A stretch of 64,000 nt of DNA from Arthrobacter beigongshangensis (GTDB lineage: Bacteria > Bacillota > Bacilli > Bacillales_A > Planococcaceae): assembly GCF_016820585.1 (NCBI RefSeq), contig NZ_JADHDX010000002.1, forward strand, positions 242,436-306,435, given 5' to 3'. The notes beneath the pieces are model-generated. The model did not search any database, was not told the DNA's origin, and saw only the letters and a program-made list of their open reading frames with translations. A program made the translations under genes and the position numbers. Of the stretch, positions 1-9,701 are shown piece after piece (the first letter of the stretch is position 1; each line of letters opens with the position of its first letter).

Positions 1-11
1 GGGGATTTTTT

Positions 12-359
12 ATGAAATTTCAATGGAATTTACTGTTAGGACTATTATTTGCAATTATCATCGCTCTTTTTGCTATTTTCAACATTGACGCTGTACAAGT
101 GAATTATATTTTTGGTGCAACTGAGTTACCACTCGTTCTCGTCATCTTATTTTCAGCTCTTCTTGGGGCAGCGGTAAGTGGTTTTGTTGCGATGTTCCGT
201 ACGGTTCAGTCGAATCATCGCGTGAAAGAATTACAGAAGGAAATCACGCTAAAGGAACAAACCATTGCGGCGCAACAAAACGAAATTGCTGAGCTGCAAA
301 AGCATTCTATTTCTCAAGTGGGTGAATTAGAAAAAGTTATTGAACCAATTAAAGACTGA
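12..359 (+). CDS. LapA-like (DUF1049) small membrane protein, YrvD-type
   Basis: 115-residue protein with two hydrophobic helices, about residues 7-27 and 38-62, followed by a charged, coiled-coil-like tail (residues 65-105) rich in E, K and Q. This is the layout of the LapA/DUF1049 family, whose Gram-negative members help assemble lipopolysaccharide; the role in Gram-positive bacteria is unclear. In B. subtilis a similar gene (yrvD) precedes recJ, as here. The start follows a GGGG run at bases 1-4, so the ribosome site sits at the very edge of the window. A strong terminator follows at once, so it is not cotranscribed with recJ by default. Confidence 0.75.
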   Translation: MKFQWNLLLGLLFAIIIALFAIFNIDAVQVNYIFGATELPLVLVILFSALLGAAVSGFVAMFRTVQSNHRVKELQKEITLKEQTIAAQQNEIAELQKHSISQVGELEKVIEPIKD

Positions 360-367
360 TGTAGTGA

Positions 368-406
368 GCACCTTTCCGGAGAAGTTTTCTGGGAAGGTGC
401 TTTTTT
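368..406 (+). terminator. Intrinsic terminator after the LapA-like gene
   Basis: GCACCTTTCC pairs with GGAAGGTGC (one wobble), with a further AGAA/TTCT inner helix, followed by six T. It starts 9 bases after the stop codon. Confidence 0.85.
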
Positions 407-407
407 G

Positions 408-691
408 AATGGAGAGCTGCGTCGATGTTGTATACTTTTGCAATTTCGTTGGAGAGTTAGCTGAGTTTGTTGGAGACTTTCGCAGGAATGTTGTACAGTT
501 TGCTGAAAATGTTGGAGAGTTGCGTCGATGTTGTACACTTTTGCAATTTCGTTGGATAGTTAGTTGAGTTTGTTGGAGACTTTCGCAGGAATGTTGTACA
601 GTTTGCTGAAAATGTTGGAGAGCTGCGTTGATGTTGTATACTTTTGCAATTTCGTTGGAGAGTTGCCGCAATGTTGTACACTTTCACTGCC
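408..691. repeat. Higher-order tandem repeat: ~21-bp monomers in a 103-bp unit
   Basis: Monomers of 21 bp (every fifth is 19 bp) begin at 408, 427, 448, 469, 490, 511, 530, 551, 572, 593, 614, 633, 654 and 673. Most begin GTTGGAGA or GTTGTACA and have a central CTTT/GTTT. Five monomers (19+21+21+21+21) make a 103-bp unit that recurs at 408, 511 and 614 with only a few substitutions, and the last unit is incomplete. The array fills the space between the LapA-like gene's terminator and the recJ promoter. No convincing protein is encoded: the open frames on the minus strand only mirror the 7-codon periodicity. Confidence 0.9.
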
Positions 692-730
692 AACCTAATA
701 ACTTTTCTTTCAGATGCTGTTCACATCCGC

Positions 731-736
731 TATAAT
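731..736 (+). promoter_or_regulatory. Putative recJ promoter -10 box
   Basis: A consensus TATAAT lies 23 bp before the recJ start, between the repeat array and the gene. The -35 region (about 708-713) is a poor match, so the promoter is tentative. Confidence 0.45.
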
Positions 737-758
737 GAACCAGAGGATGTGAAAGACG

Positions 759-3098
759 TTGATCGAATCAATGAAAAGGTGGACGGTGGAAAGACCAGAT
801 GAGCAAGCTGTGAGCGTGCTAACAGCAGAGCTTGGTTTGTCATCTGTCCAAGCAAAAATTCTTACTTCAAGAGGGATAACAAATCCAGCTGAGGCAAAGG
901 CTTTTTTACATATGGATGTATCATCTATGCATGACCCCTATTTACTCTTCGAAATGAATAAGGCGGTTGAACTCATTAAGCAAGCCATCGCATCGAATAA
1001 AAAAATTGCTATCTATGGAGATTATGATGGGGATGGAGTCACGAGTGTTACGGTTTTAATGACCGCGCTTGAACGTATTGGTGCAGACGTCTCGTTCGCT
1101 ATTCCAAATCGTTTCATGCATGGCTATGGGCCGAATAAGGAGCTATTTCTTGAGTTGTACGAGCAAGGTGTATCGCTTATTGTGACAGTCGATAACGGAA
1201 TTTCAGGTATTGACGAAATTGCTTATGCCAAAACACTAGGACTCGACGTCATCGTAACAGATCACCATGAAATAGGCAGTGTCATGCCACCAGCTGATGT
1301 TATTATCCACCCACGCCACCCGGATGGTGCTTATCCCTTCGGCGATCTCGCTGGCGTGGGTGTGGCATTTAAACTCGCCTGTGCGTTACTTGGCGAAGTA
1401 CCACAGGATCTGATGGAGCTTGTGGCCATCGGAACAGTAGCGGATCTTGTGTCGCTACGCGGGGAAAATCGTTATTTTGTTAAGGAAGGGATTAAACAGA
1501 TGCGTGTGTCAAAGCGCCCCGCTATCCAAGCACTAGCACGTATCGCAGGGACTGAACAAGCCGTGTTATCGGAGGAGTCAATCGGTTTCATGATTGGACC
1601 TCGATTGAATGCGGCAGGGCGTCTTGGGGATGCCTCCCCCGCGGTTCATCTACTGAAAACAGAGGATATGGTACTCGCAACTTCGTTAGCGAAAGATTTA
1701 GATGCGCTCAATAAAGAAAGGCAAGCCATAGTATCCGCAATTAGTCGAGAAGCGGAAGAGTTCATTGCCAACAAATATGGAGAAGAGATTCCCTATGTGT
1801 TCGTTATTGCGGCTGAAGGCTGGAATGCAGGTGTTATCGGCATTGTTGCTTCCCGCATTACAGAGAAGTATTATCGTCCAACGATAGTGCTGTCGATTGA
1901 TTCGGAGAAGGGGATTGCGAAAGGGTCTGCTAGAAGCATTGCAGGCTTTGATATGTTTGCGGAGTTATCGAAAAACAAAGAGATTTTGCCGCATTTTGGT
2001 GGTCATCAAATGGCAGCGGGAATGTCACTCGCGATTGCGGATGTGGACGTTTTACGTGACAATCTTAATGTTCAAGGAGCGCAGGTATTAACGGATGAAA
2101 TGCTATCGCCGGAGCTGATTATTGATGTACCGCTGTCAATTGACGAAATTGATGTGAGTGCATTAGAGTCGTTGGAGTTACTGCGACCTTTTGGGATGGA
2201 TTTTCAAAAACCACTATACTTACTTGAAAAATTAACAGCATCATCTATCCGGAAAATTGGTGCGGACAAAAATCATTTGAAATTAGAGTTGGTTGCTGAC
2301 GAACACACTTTGGATGCGATTGGCTTTAGTTTTGGACATATTGCGGATGAGCTAACGCCTGGGATTGAAGTGTCGGTTGTCGGTGATTTGCAGGTCAATG
2401 AATGGAATGGCAATAAAAAGCCACAGCTACTAATCAACGATATCCGGTCTGATGAATGGCAGCTATTTGACTTGCGTGGGATGCGTGAACCATCAAGATG
2501 GCTCCCAACAATTCCGGTGGATAGTACATTGTTTGTTGCATTTCACGAGCAAACAATTCATTATTTCCAATCTTCCTTGCGGGGCATTGCTATTCATCTA
2601 ATTGGGCAAAGTCAAGTAGAGAAAGCAGATCATCTAGTGTTGCTCGATATACCAGATGATGCTGAGCAATTAGAAGAATTGTTTGTTACGATTAATCCGC
2701 AGCGCATGTATGCACATTTCCATGCGGCTGATTCGAAGTATTTTGATGGCTTGCCGCCCCGTGATCAGTTTGGTTGGTATTATAGTTTTTTGAAAAAGCG
2801 TGGAGAATTCGACATGTTCAAGAACGGGGAACAGCTGACGACACACAAGGCGTGGAAAAAGGATACAGTTTATTTCATGTCAAAGGTGTTTTCTGAGCTT
2901 GGATTTGTTAAGATAGAAAATGGTCTTGTTTCTGTAATGGAGACCGTCGGTAAACGGGATTTGTCTGAAGCGCCGTCCTATCAAGAACGCGAGCGGCAGA
3001 TGGAGCTTGAAAAAGTATTGCTATATGCACCATATATGGAATTGAAACGATGGTTCGATACGATTAGGAGTAGAACTGTCGACGGGGAGGAACAATAA
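759..3098 (+). CDS. recJ: Single-stranded-DNA-specific 5'-3' exonuclease RecJ
   Basis: 779 residues, about the length of Bacillus RecJ. Metal-binding DHH-phosphoesterase motifs are visible: DYDGDG (88-93), DNG (145-147) and DHH (168-170). The DHHA1 motif GGHQMAAG lies near residue 412, followed by the OB-fold and the longer C-terminal region typical of Bacillota RecJ. It degrades 5' ends of ssDNA during RecF-pathway recombination and base-excision or mismatch repair. The start is a TTG preceded by AGAGG; an ATG four codons later (771) is an alternative with no better ribosome site. The stop overlaps the apt start by one base (TAATG), so the two genes are translationally coupled. Confidence 0.97.
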   Translation: MIESMKRWTVERPDEQAVSVLTAELGLSSVQAKILTSRGITNPAEAKAFLHMDVSSMHDPYLLFEMNKAVELIKQAIASNKKIAIYGDYDGDGVTSVTVLMTALERIGADVSFAIPNRFMHGYGPNKELFLELYEQGVSLIVTVDNGISGIDEIAYAKTLGLDVIVTDHHEIGSVMPPADVIIHPRHPDGAYPFGDLAGVGVAFKLACALLGEVPQDLMELVAIGTVADLVSLRGENRYFVKEGIKQMRVSKRPAIQALARIAGTEQAVLSEESIGFMIGPRLNAAGRLGDASPAVHLLKTEDMVLATSLAKDLDALNKERQAIVSAISREAEEFIANKYGEEIPYVFVIAAEGWNAGVIGIVASRITEKYYRPTIVLSIDSEKGIAKGSARSIAGFDMFAELSKNKEILPHFGGHQMAAGMSLAIADVDVLRDNLNVQGAQVLTDEMLSPELIIDVPLSIDEIDVSALESLELLRPFGMDFQKPLYLLEKLTASSIRKIGADKNHLKLELVADEHTLDAIGFSFGHIADELTPGIEVSVVGDLQVNEWNGNKKPQLLINDIRSDEWQLFDLRGMREPSRWLPTIPVDSTLFVAFHEQTIHYFQSSLRGIAIHLIGQSQVEKADHLVLLDIPDDAEQLEELFVTINPQRMYAHFHAADSKYFDGLPPRDQFGWYYSFLKKRGEFDMFKNGEQLTTHKAWKKDTVYFMSKVFSELGFVKIENGLVSVMETVGKRDLSEAPSYQERERQMELEKVLLYAPYMELKRWFDTIRSRTVDGEEQ

Positions 3099-3610
3099 TG
3101 GATTTGAAAGAATACGTCACGATTGTACCGGATTATCCGAAAGAAGGTATTAGTTTTAAGGATATTTCAACAATTATGGACAATGGTCAAGCATATAAAT
3201 ATGCGACAGATGAAATTGTGAAGTTTGCCAGAGAAGTAGGGACGGACATTATTGTCGGTCCTGAAGCACGTGGCTTTATCATCGGCTGTCCGGTTGCTTA
3301 TGCGCTAGAAGTGGGCTTTGCCCCTGTTCGTAAACCGGGTAAATTGCCAAGAGAAACAATTGAGGTTGAATACGATCTCGAATATGGTACAGATACTTTG
3401 ACTATTCACAAGGATGCTATTAAACCAGGGCAGCGTGTGCTGATTGTCGATGATTTGTTGGCAACGGGCGGTACGGTTGGCGCGACAGTTGAGCTTGTTG
3501 AAAAACTTGGCGGTGTAGTAGCAGGCTGCGCATTCATCATCGAACTTTCTTATTTAGATGGTCGTGAAAAACTAAAAGGTTATGATATGCGCTCATTAAT
3601 AACGTACTAA
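3098..3610 (+). CDS. apt: Adenine phosphoribosyltransferase
   Basis: 170 residues, the family length. It converts adenine and PRPP to AMP in cytosolic purine salvage. The PRPP-binding loop [13 protein letters not shown] sits near residues 115-128 and the pyrophosphate-contact loop PEARG near residue 54. The ATG overlaps the recJ stop, with GGGAGG upstream. The recJ-apt-rel order is conserved in Bacillus and couples purine salvage to (p)ppGpp metabolism in one locus, although a terminator separates apt from rel here. Confidence 0.97.
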   Translation: MDLKEYVTIVPDYPKEGISFKDISTIMDNGQAYKYATDEIVKFAREVGTDIIVGPEARGFIIGCPVAYALEVGFAPVRKPGKLPRETIEVEYDLEYGTDTLTIHKDAIKPGQRVLIVDDLLATGGTVGATVELVEKLGGVVAGCAFIIELSYLDGREKLKGYDMRSLITY

Positions 3611-3622
3611 AATAGAGTTGAA

Positions 3623-3656
3623 AAAAGTCCTTCGCACGACAAGCGAGGGACTTTTC
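3623..3656 (+). terminator. Terminator between apt and rel
   Basis: A 13-bp stem with one G-T pair (AAAAGTCCTTCGC with GCGAGGGACTTTT) around a 7-base loop, ending in four T. It begins 12 bases after the apt stop. Confidence 0.75.
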
Positions 3657-3668
3657 CTATATAAAGAC

Positions 3669-3698
3669 TTTACATATGGATGCATTTATACATACAAT
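3669..3698 (+). promoter_or_regulatory. Sigma-A-type promoter for rel
   Basis: TTTACA (3669-3674), an 18-bp spacer, then TACAAT (3693-3698). It lies just after the apt terminator and 46 bp before the rel start, allowing rel to be transcribed separately. Confidence 0.6.
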
Positions 3699-3743
3699 AG
3701 AAATACTAATTATTTTGCGGATATGGTCGAAAGGGGAAAAATT

Positions 3744-5942
3744 ATGGCGAAAAATCGTGACATGACGGCAGAAGAAATATTTTCATTTGTCGCCTCCTAT
3801 ATGAATGAAGAACACGTTGAATTCGTCAAAAAAGCATATGAGGCTGCAAAGTCTGCACATGTGGGACAGTATAGGAGTTCAGGTGAGGCGTATATTCTTC
3901 ATCCTGTCCAAGTTGCGGGTATTTTAGCCGAATTGCAAATGGACCCTTCGACGGTTGCAGCGGGATTCCTCCATGATGTTGTGGAAGACACGGACATTAG
4001 CAGGGAAGATATCATACGTGAGTTCGGAGAAGAAGTCGCTATGCTCGTCGATGGCGTGACGAAACTTGAAAAATTAAAGTATAAATCGAAGGAAGAAAAA
4101 CAAGCGGAAAACCACCGCAAAATGTTTGTGGCAATGGCCCAGGATATCCGTGTTATTTTGATCAAATTAGCTGACCGGCTCCACAATATGCGCACACTCA
4201 AACATGTGCCAGAAGAAAAGCAACGCCGCGTGGCAGCTGAAACATTAGAAATATTCGCTCCGCTCGCTCATCGCCTTGGTATATCCGCTATCAAATGGGA
4301 ATTAGAGGATATCGCGTTGCGTTATTTGAATCCCCAGCAATATTATCGAATTGTCAATATGATGAAGCGCAAACGTGTTGAACGCGAAAATTATTTGGAC
4401 AATGTCATGGTGCAGATCAAGAACGAAATCGGAGAGATGGATATCACTGCCGATCTTTCAGGACGACCGAAGCATCTATACTCGATTTATCGCAAGATGG
4501 TCATCCAGAAAAAGGAGTTCAATGAAATCTATGATTTATTAGCTGTGCGCATTATTGTGTCCAGCATTAAAGATTGCTATGCAGTTCTTGGCATTATTCA
4601 TACGTTATGGAAGCCGATGCCAGGAAGATTTAAGGATTATATTGCGATGCCGAAACAAAATCTTTATCAGTCTTTGCATACAACGGTTGTGGGTCCGGCT
4701 GGCGATCCACTTGAAGTGCAAATTCGGACAGAAGAAATGCATAAAATTGCCGAGTTCGGGGTTGCAGCGCACTGGGCGTATAAAGAGGGCAAAACATTAT
4801 CTAATCATCCAAGTGATATTGATTCGAAATTGACATGGTTCAGAGAAATACTAGAATTTCAAAATGAATCATCCAACGCCGAAGAATTTATGGAGTCCTT
4901 AAAGTTCGATTTATTTTCGGACATGGTCTACGTCTTTACACCAGACGGCGATGTAATAGAGCTACCAGCAGGCTCTGTTCCCATTGATTTTGCCTATCGT
5001 GTCCATTCTGAGGTTGGAAACCGTACGATCGGCGCGAAAGTGAATGGCAAGATGGTGCCGCTGGATGCTGAATTATTTACAGGTGATATTATTGAAATTT
5101 TGACGTCCAAGCAATCATTTGGACCGAGTCGTGACTGGTTGAAAATTGCACATACCTCTCAGGCGAAAAATAAAATTCGACAGTATTTCAAGAAGCAGCT
5201 ACGAGAAGAAAATGTTCTCAAAGGCCGCGAAATGATTGAAAAAGAAATTAAAGCGCAGGAATACGATATAAAAGAAACATTGACGCCGGAAGGCATTAAA
5301 CGGGTCATTGAAAAATTCAGCTTCACATCTGAAGAGGACATGTACGCAGCTGTTGGGTTTAATGGCATTACCGCACAACAGGTTGTTAATCGCATGGCGG
5401 AGAAACTTCGGAAAGAACGCGAACAACAAGATACAATTGACAAAATCGTTAAGGATATGAAGGCGATTCCATCTGATAAAATGACCGAATCAGGTGTTAT
5501 TGTTAAAGGGATTGATAACTTACTCATCCGTTTATCGAAATGTTGCAATCCAGTACCTGGTGATGAAATTGTTGGATTTATCACGAAAGGGCGAGGGGTT
5601 TCTGTACATCGTTTGGACTGCCCGAACATTATGACTAATGATGAGGAAAGTGATCGGATTATTGACGTTGAATGGGCGCTAGGACCAGCTAATTTTAAGA
5701 AAGAATTTCAGGTGGACATCGAAGTATCAGCATTTGACCGACAAGGTTTATTGAATGAAGTCATGATGGTTGTAGCAGAAACGAAGACGCCGATGGTTGC
5801 TGTGAGTGGAAAGGCAGATCGCGATAAAATTGCACGTATTCATATGACGATTAAAATTACAGATATTGCTCATTTGCATAGAATTGTCGATCGGATTAAG
5901 CAAATTCGAGATATCTACTCCGTGCAGCGTGTAATTAACTAA
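3744..5942 (+). CDS. rel: Bifunctional (p)ppGpp synthetase/hydrolase Rel (RelA/SpoT homologue)
   Basis: 732 residues from ATG 3744, which has AAGGGG seven bases upstream; an open frame continues upstream to 3618 but crosses the terminator and promoter, so I reject that extension. The order is an HD hydrolase domain (HP...[10 protein letters not shown] near residue 74), a synthetase domain with RFKD near residue 293, a TGS domain (~395-455), a CCNP cysteine motif near residue 599 and a C-terminal ACT domain. The RxKD loop, rather than the ExDD of RelA, together with an intact HD site, indicates both synthesis and hydrolysis of the alarmone. It binds stalled ribosomes during amino-acid starvation. 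Confidence 0.96.
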   Translation: MAKNRDMTAEEIFSFVASYMNEEHVEFVKKAYEAAKSAHVGQYRSSGEAYILHPVQVAGILAELQMDPSTVAAGFLHDVVEDTDISREDIIREFGEEVAMLVDGVTKLEKLKYKSKEEKQAENHRKMFVAMAQDIRVILIKLADRLHNMRTLKHVPEEKQRRVAAETLEIFAPLAHRLGISAIKWELEDIALRYLNPQQYYRIVNMMKRKRVERENYLDNVMVQIKNEIGEMDITADLSGRPKHLYSIYRKMVIQKKEFNEIYDLLAVRIIVSSIKDCYAVLGIIHTLWKPMPGRFKDYIAMPKQNLYQSLHTTVVGPAGDPLEVQIRTEEMHKIAEFGVAAHWAYKEGKTLSNHPSDIDSKLTWFREILEFQNESSNAEEFMESLKFDLFSDMVYVFTPDGDVIELPAGSVPIDFAYRVHSEVGNRTIGAKVNGKMVPLDAELFTGDIIEILTSKQSFGPSRDWLKIAHTSQAKNKIRQYFKKQLREENVLKGREMIEKEIKAQEYDIKETLTPEGIKRVIEKFSFTSEEDMYAAVGFNGITAQQVVNRMAEKLRKEREQQDTIDKIVKDMKAIPSDKMTESGVIVKGIDNLLIRLSKCCNPVPGDEIVGFITKGRGVSVHRLDCPNIMTNDEESDRIIDVEWALGPANFKKEFQVDIEVSAFDRQGLLNEVMMVVAETKTPMVAVSGKADRDKIARIHMTIKITDIAHLHRIVDRIKQIRDIYSVQRVIN

Positions 5943-5958
5943 TGAGGAGATGGATCGG

Positions 5959-6399
5959 ATGAAGGTAGTGTTGCAAAGATCAGGTCCAGCTACTGTCCGA
6001 GTGGACGGTAAGGTGACAGGGACGATTGACAAGGGCTATGTCTTGCTTGTCGGTATTACGCATGATGATACTGAAGGGGACGCGACCTATATTGCGCAAA
6101 AAATTGCAGGTCTTCGATTGTGGGAAGATGGGGAAGGTAAGATGAATCATTCTATTTTTGAAGTGGGCGGAGCTATTTTGTCAGTATCGCAGTTTACACT
6201 GTACGGTGATGTCAAAAAAGGACGGCGGCCGAGCTTTATAGAAGCGGCAAGACCCGAGCAAGCATTACCGCTGTGGGAAGCATTCAACCGCAAGTTAGAA
6301 CTACAGGGGTTGCATGTTGAAACCGGTATTTTTGGTGCAATGATGGATGTTGAGCTTACCAACGATGGTCCGGTCACTATAATAATAGAATCGAAATGA
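5959..6399 (+). CDS. dtd: D-aminoacyl-tRNA deacylase
   Basis: 146 residues from ATG 5959, chosen because GAGGAG (5944-5949) is 9 bases upstream; an in-frame ATG at 5950 directly abuts the ribosome site. Family signatures SQFTL (near residue 76) and GPVT (near residue 136), which line the active site of the homodimer, are both present. The enzyme hydrolyses D-aminoacyl-tRNA and mischarged glycyl-tRNA. It sits 16 bases after rel, so it is very likely cotranscribed, as in Bacillus (yrvI). Confidence 0.95.
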   Translation: MKVVLQRSGPATVRVDGKVTGTIDKGYVLLVGITHDDTEGDATYIAQKIAGLRLWEDGEGKMNHSIFEVGGAILSVSQFTLYGDVKKGRRPSFIEAARPEQALPLWEAFNRKLELQGLHVETGIFGAMMDVELTNDGPVTIIIESK

Positions 6400-6405
6400 T
6401 TGACG

Positions 6406-6437
6406 AAAAAACCTTCCACATTTATGGAAGGTTTTTT
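6406..6437. terminator. Bidirectional terminator between dtd and the amidase gene
   Basis: AAAAAACCTTCCA pairs perfectly with TGGAAGGTTTTTT around a 6-base loop. A and T tracts on both sides serve both converging genes. Confidence 0.9.
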
Positions 6438-6444
6438 GTGCGCT

Positions 6445-7986
6445 TCAATCAATAACTGCGTCGAAATAATTGAGAAGCCCTTTATAGATCCCGTGTGTTG
6501 CCTGTTCGCGGAACATATCGGTTGTCATCGTCCGTTCTTCAGTTGCATTAGATAAAAAACCAAGCTCTATTAAAACCGCATTCTGTCTATTTTCACGTAG
6601 AACGAGAAAATCCCCTGGTTGCGCACCGCGGTTACGTAGACTGATTGAAGAAGCTAGTCCGTTATTTACCGAAGTGGCGAGTGTCTTCTGATGCGATTGT
6701 GTGTAATAGGTCGTGAAGCCTGCCACGCTTGGGTCTGGGTTAGCATCGTAATGGATGCTGACGAACGCATCTGCATTCACTTGGCTACTAACGGCTACTC
6801 GCTTCCTTAAAGATACATAGGTATCGGCTTCACGCGTCATGACAACCTCTGCACCAGCCGCTGACAATTTAGCCGCTAAAAGCTCAGAAGTAAGCAGGGT
6901 GATGTCTTTCTCGTCCGTTCCACGTGCGCCGGTCGTTCCACGATCATTGCCGCCATGTCCAGCATCAATGACGATGGTTAACCCTTTTAACGTACCTGTG
7001 ACTCGTTCTGTTTTTTCTTTTGTAACCGTCTCTCCGGTGACAGGCTCATCGCCCGTTGATACAACCCATTTTGCGATAAATGCCGATTCTCCTGCTGGCA
7101 AGGCGATTTCATACCAATCGCCATCCGTTTGGACGATGGTAAACTTTTCACCTGCATTAGCACGGGTAATAATTTCTGAAGAAGTCGTTGCCTTGGCTCT
7201 GATATTCGTTCCATTCGACAAAATGGTAACAGTGCCAGAATCAGATTGTTCCTTGGCATTTGTTTCACTTGAAGACAATATTCCATGGAATGAATAGACC
7301 CAACCTTGTTTGTTATTGGCAAAACTAATTTGTACCCAGTTTCCTTCGATTTTTTTCACGCTATATGCTTCGCCGCGTGAAATAAGTCCAACTCGTTTGG
7401 AGGATAAATCTGCTTTCTTACGAACATTGAGCGCATCTACCGAGACGGTAAATAAGTCAGCGGCAGCTAGTTGCTCAATGGGTTTAGTCGTTGTAGGTGT
7501 TATCGTTTGTTCGACCAATTGTGTAATATAATCCGTATGTACCCAACCTATTATGCCGTTATACGTGATGGCAGCCCATTCGCCGTCTTGTTTCGTCATC
7601 AGCGCTTCATCCCCAGCGGACATCCGTCCTAGCACGGCAGAGCCGATAGAAGGAGCCGATCTAATATTTAATTGGTCGACTCGTGAGACGATTGTCGTAG
7701 TAGTCCCGGCTGAAAAATCAGTAGATGTCGTTAGCCACGAGGCAATCCACCCTGTGTTGTTGCCGTTCTGAATTTCTAACCAGTCTCCCGACGTCGACAG
7801 GACGTTTACCTGCGCTCCTTTTTTCAGTGAGCCTGTGATATTATATGTTAGTCCAGGACCTGAACGGATATGGAGTGATGCAGTATCCACGATGACGGAA
7901 TTCGCATTGGCATATGTAGTCGGTATGGCATAAAATACACTTAAGAGAAGCATGGTTGCAATCATCCATTTGCATATTTTCGACAA
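6445..7986 (-). CDS. N-acetylmuramoyl-L-alanine amidase with four SH3b domains (YrvJ-like)
   Basis: 513 residues. A signal peptide (about residues 1-27, ending near AYA) is followed by four bacterial SH3 domains, each with the L-H/N-I/V-R-x-x/A-P signature, at about 30-85, 95-155, 170-230 and 245-305. A C-terminal Amidase_3 domain covers about 333-510. Zinc ligands and the catalytic residue are visible as the His of DAGHGG, the Glu of DEKDI, the His of SIHYD and the Glu of IELGF. It cleaves the amide between MurNAc and the stem peptide outside the membrane, and the SH3b repeats should bind wall peptides. It converges on dtd and shares its terminator. Confidence 0.92.
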   Translation of the reverse strand: MSKICKWMIATMLLLSVFYAIPTTYANANSVIVDTASLHIRSGPGLTYNITGSLKKGAQVNVLSTSGDWLEIQNGNNTGWIASWLTTSTDFSAGTTTTIVSRVDQLNIRSAPSIGSAVLGRMSAGDEALMTKQDGEWAAITYNGIIGWVHTDYITQLVEQTITPTTTKPIEQLAAADLFTVSVDALNVRKKADLSSKRVGLISRGEAYSVKKIEGNWVQISFANNKQGWVYSFHGILSSSETNAKEQSDSGTVTILSNGTNIRAKATTSSEIITRANAGEKFTIVQTDGDWYEIALPAGESAFIAKWVVSTGDEPVTGETVTKEKTERVTGTLKGLTIVIDAGHGGNDRGTTGARGTDEKDITLLTSELLAAKLSAAGAEVVMTREADTYVSLRKRVAVSSQVNADAFVSIHYDANPDPSVAGFTTYYTQSHQKTLATSVNNGLASSISLRNRGAQPGDFLVLRENRQNAVLIELGFLSNATEERTMTTDMFREQATHGIYKGLLNYFDAVID

Positions 7987-8054
7987 AATATCATCCCCCT
8001 TTTACTCTATTGTAAAAGTTTTCCCGACAAAAAACTACAATTATTCGAAAAAGG

Positions 8055-8083
8055 TTGACACACTGTTAGGGAATCATTAAGAT
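8055..8083 (+). promoter_or_regulatory. Promoter of the hisS leader
   Basis: Consensus TTGACA (8055-8060), a 17-bp spacer, then TAAGAT (8078-8083); GATAAT overlaps at 8081. It lies upstream of the T-box leader. Confidence 0.65.
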
Positions 8084-8094
8084 AATGTTTAATC

Positions 8095-8380
8095 AACAAA
8101 TAAAAATATGTGTTTGCTGACGACATGGAAAGTAATTGTATAACGGACTGACAAGAGAGAGGCGGACGTGGCTGCAATCCACCTTACAGACGTGTATAAT
8201 GAACAACACCATCGAGGCTCTGTGCTGAACGATTGTCATTCATTCAGTAGGTGCAGACGGAACCGGCCGTTATCCGGGTTTTGAGTGGACGCGAGTAAGA
8301 TGCGTCAATTTGGGTGGAACCGCGGAAGCTATAAAGGCTCTCGTCCCTTGCATAGGCAGGGGATGGGAGTCTTTTTTTGT
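8095..8380 (+). ncRNA. T-box leader (probably tRNA-His-sensing) of hisS-aspS
   Basis: The T-box core TGGGTGGAACCGCG is at 8311-8324, immediately before a terminator helix (8335-8371) with a run of T. Upstream lies a long structured Stem I region beginning around the GAGAGAGGCGGACG stretch near 8156. By alignment with the alaS leader in this window, the specifier is probably CAC (His) at 8207-8209 within GAACAACACC. Uncharged tRNA would stabilise the antiterminator and permit hisS-aspS transcription. Exact 5' end and specifier are inferred. Confidence 0.88.
8335..8379 (+). terminator. Regulated terminator of the hisS T-box
   Basis: GGCTCTCGTCCCT pairs with AGGGGATGGGAGTC through several G-U pairs and is followed by a T tract. 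It is mutually exclusive with the antiterminator formed by the T-box sequence. Confidence 0.85.
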
Positions 8381-8417
8381 TGTCCGACTTTATTGATTCA
8401 AAGAAAGGGGTATGGAC

Positions 8418-9692
8418 ATGAATTTTAAAGTGCCAAGAGGAACGCAGGATATTTTACCTTCTGAGACATGGAAATGGCAGAAAGTTGAAAAAATCATTGA
8501 CGAAGTTTGTGATATTTATCGGTACAAGGAGATCCGGACACCGATGTTTGAACAAACGGAGTTGTTTCAACGGACAGTTGGAGACACGACCGATATCGTA
8601 CAAAAAGAAATGTACACATTTACAGATCGAGGCAATCGCTCTTTGACGCTTCGACCTGAAGGAACAGCATCCGTTGTCCGTTCCTTTGTTGAACATAAAA
8701 TGTTTGGCTATCCAGACCAGCCTGTCAAACTGTATTATACGGGGCCAATGTTCCGCTATGAACGTCAGCAGGCAGGGCGTTACCGCCAGTTTGTTCAGTT
8801 CGGTGTAGAAGCAATCGGTAGTGCAGATCCAGCAATTGACGCTGAGGTTATTGGTCTAGCGATGGACGTTTACAAACGTGCAGGTCTGACAGAATTAAAG
8901 CTTGTCATCAATTCCCTCGGAGATACGGATTCAAGGAAAGAACACCGTGATGCGCTTGTCTCACACTTCAATCCACACATTGAAGAGTTTTGTTCGGATT
9001 GCCAATCAAGAATTGAAAAAAATCCATTGCGCATACTTGATTGTAAAGTGGATAGCGGTAATCCATTGATGGCTTCAGCACCATCACTTGCTGATTATTT
9101 AAATGAAGAGTCAGCAAGTTATTTTCAACAGGTAAAAAGCTATCTAGATGATGCAGAAATTCCTTATGTCGTCGATGCAAATCTTGTCCGTGGGCTTGAT
9201 TATTATAACCATACCGCTTTTGAAATTATGAGCACGTCAAGCGGCTTTGGGGCGATCACAACATTATGTGGTGGAGGAAGATACAATGGTCTTGCCGAAG
9301 AAATTGGAGGACCGCCTGCACCGGGTATCGGATTCGCAATGAGTATCGAGCGTTTGTTGCTCGCTATGGAAGCGGAAGGCAAGACATTTACAGATGAGCC
9401 GACACTGGATGTCTATATTGTTACACTTGGTGACAGCGCGCGTCGTCCAGCATTTAAATTACTAGGTGAGCTACGGGCGGCAGGTATTCGATCAGATTTG
9501 GATTATATGGATCGGAAAATGAAGGCGCAACTGAAATCAGCAGATCGTCTTACAGCGAAAACAGTTATTATCATCGGTGAAGATGAAGTAGCAGAAGGCA
9601 TCGCGCAACTGAAAAATATGGCGGACGGCACGCAGGAAAAAGTGCCATTCACAGAACTTGTAGCAAAAATTAGTGCAACATTGATAGGCTAA
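8418..9692 (+). CDS. hisS: Histidyl-tRNA synthetase
   Basis: 424 residues from ATG 8418, which lies 7 bases after AAAGGGG; the ATG at 8412 is too close to the ribosome site. A class II catalytic core comes first ([17 protein letters not shown] as motif 2, near residue 116), then the histidine-specific signature LVRGLDYYN (near 257) and the [12 protein letters not shown] motif 3. A C-terminal anticodon-binding domain follows (~325-424). It charges tRNA-His in the cytosol, is controlled by the T-box upstream, and is followed 9 bases later by aspS in the same operon. Confidence 0.97.
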   Translation: MNFKVPRGTQDILPSETWKWQKVEKIIDEVCDIYRYKEIRTPMFEQTELFQRTVGDTTDIVQKEMYTFTDRGNRSLTLRPEGTASVVRSFVEHKMFGYPDQPVKLYYTGPMFRYERQQAGRYRQFVQFGVEAIGSADPAIDAEVIGLAMDVYKRAGLTELKLVINSLGDTDSRKEHRDALVSHFNPHIEEFCSDCQSRIEKNPLRILDCKVDSGNPLMASAPSLADYLNEESASYFQQVKSYLDDAEIPYVVDANLVRGLDYYNHTAFEIMSTSSGFGAITTLCGGGRYNGLAEEIGGPPAPGIGFAMSIERLLLAMEAEGKTFTDEPTLDVYIVTLGDSARRPAFKLLGELRAAGIRSDLDYMDRKMKAQLKSADRLTAKTVIIIGEDEVAEGIAQLKNMADGTQEKVPFTELVAKISATLIG

Positions 9693-9701
9693 GAGAGGCG
9701 G

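Noticed and set aside
408-691. CRISPR-like array
   Set aside because: There are no unique spacers: every segment between repeats is itself a repeat monomer, the unit is too regular, and no cas genes are nearby.
314-693. Three overlapping minus-strand open frames (74-114 codons) before recJ
   Set aside because: They are translations of the 21-bp repeat array (7-codon periodicity, low complexity, Thr/Gln/Ser/Asn-rich) with no ribosome site.
3618-3743. N-terminal extension of Rel by 42 codons
   Set aside because: It crosses the apt terminator and the rel promoter; ATG 3744 has the only good ribosome site and gives the usual family start.
5159-5629. 156-codon minus-strand frame inside rel
   Set aside because: Shadow of the rel coding sequence; composition follows the codon bias of the opposite strand.
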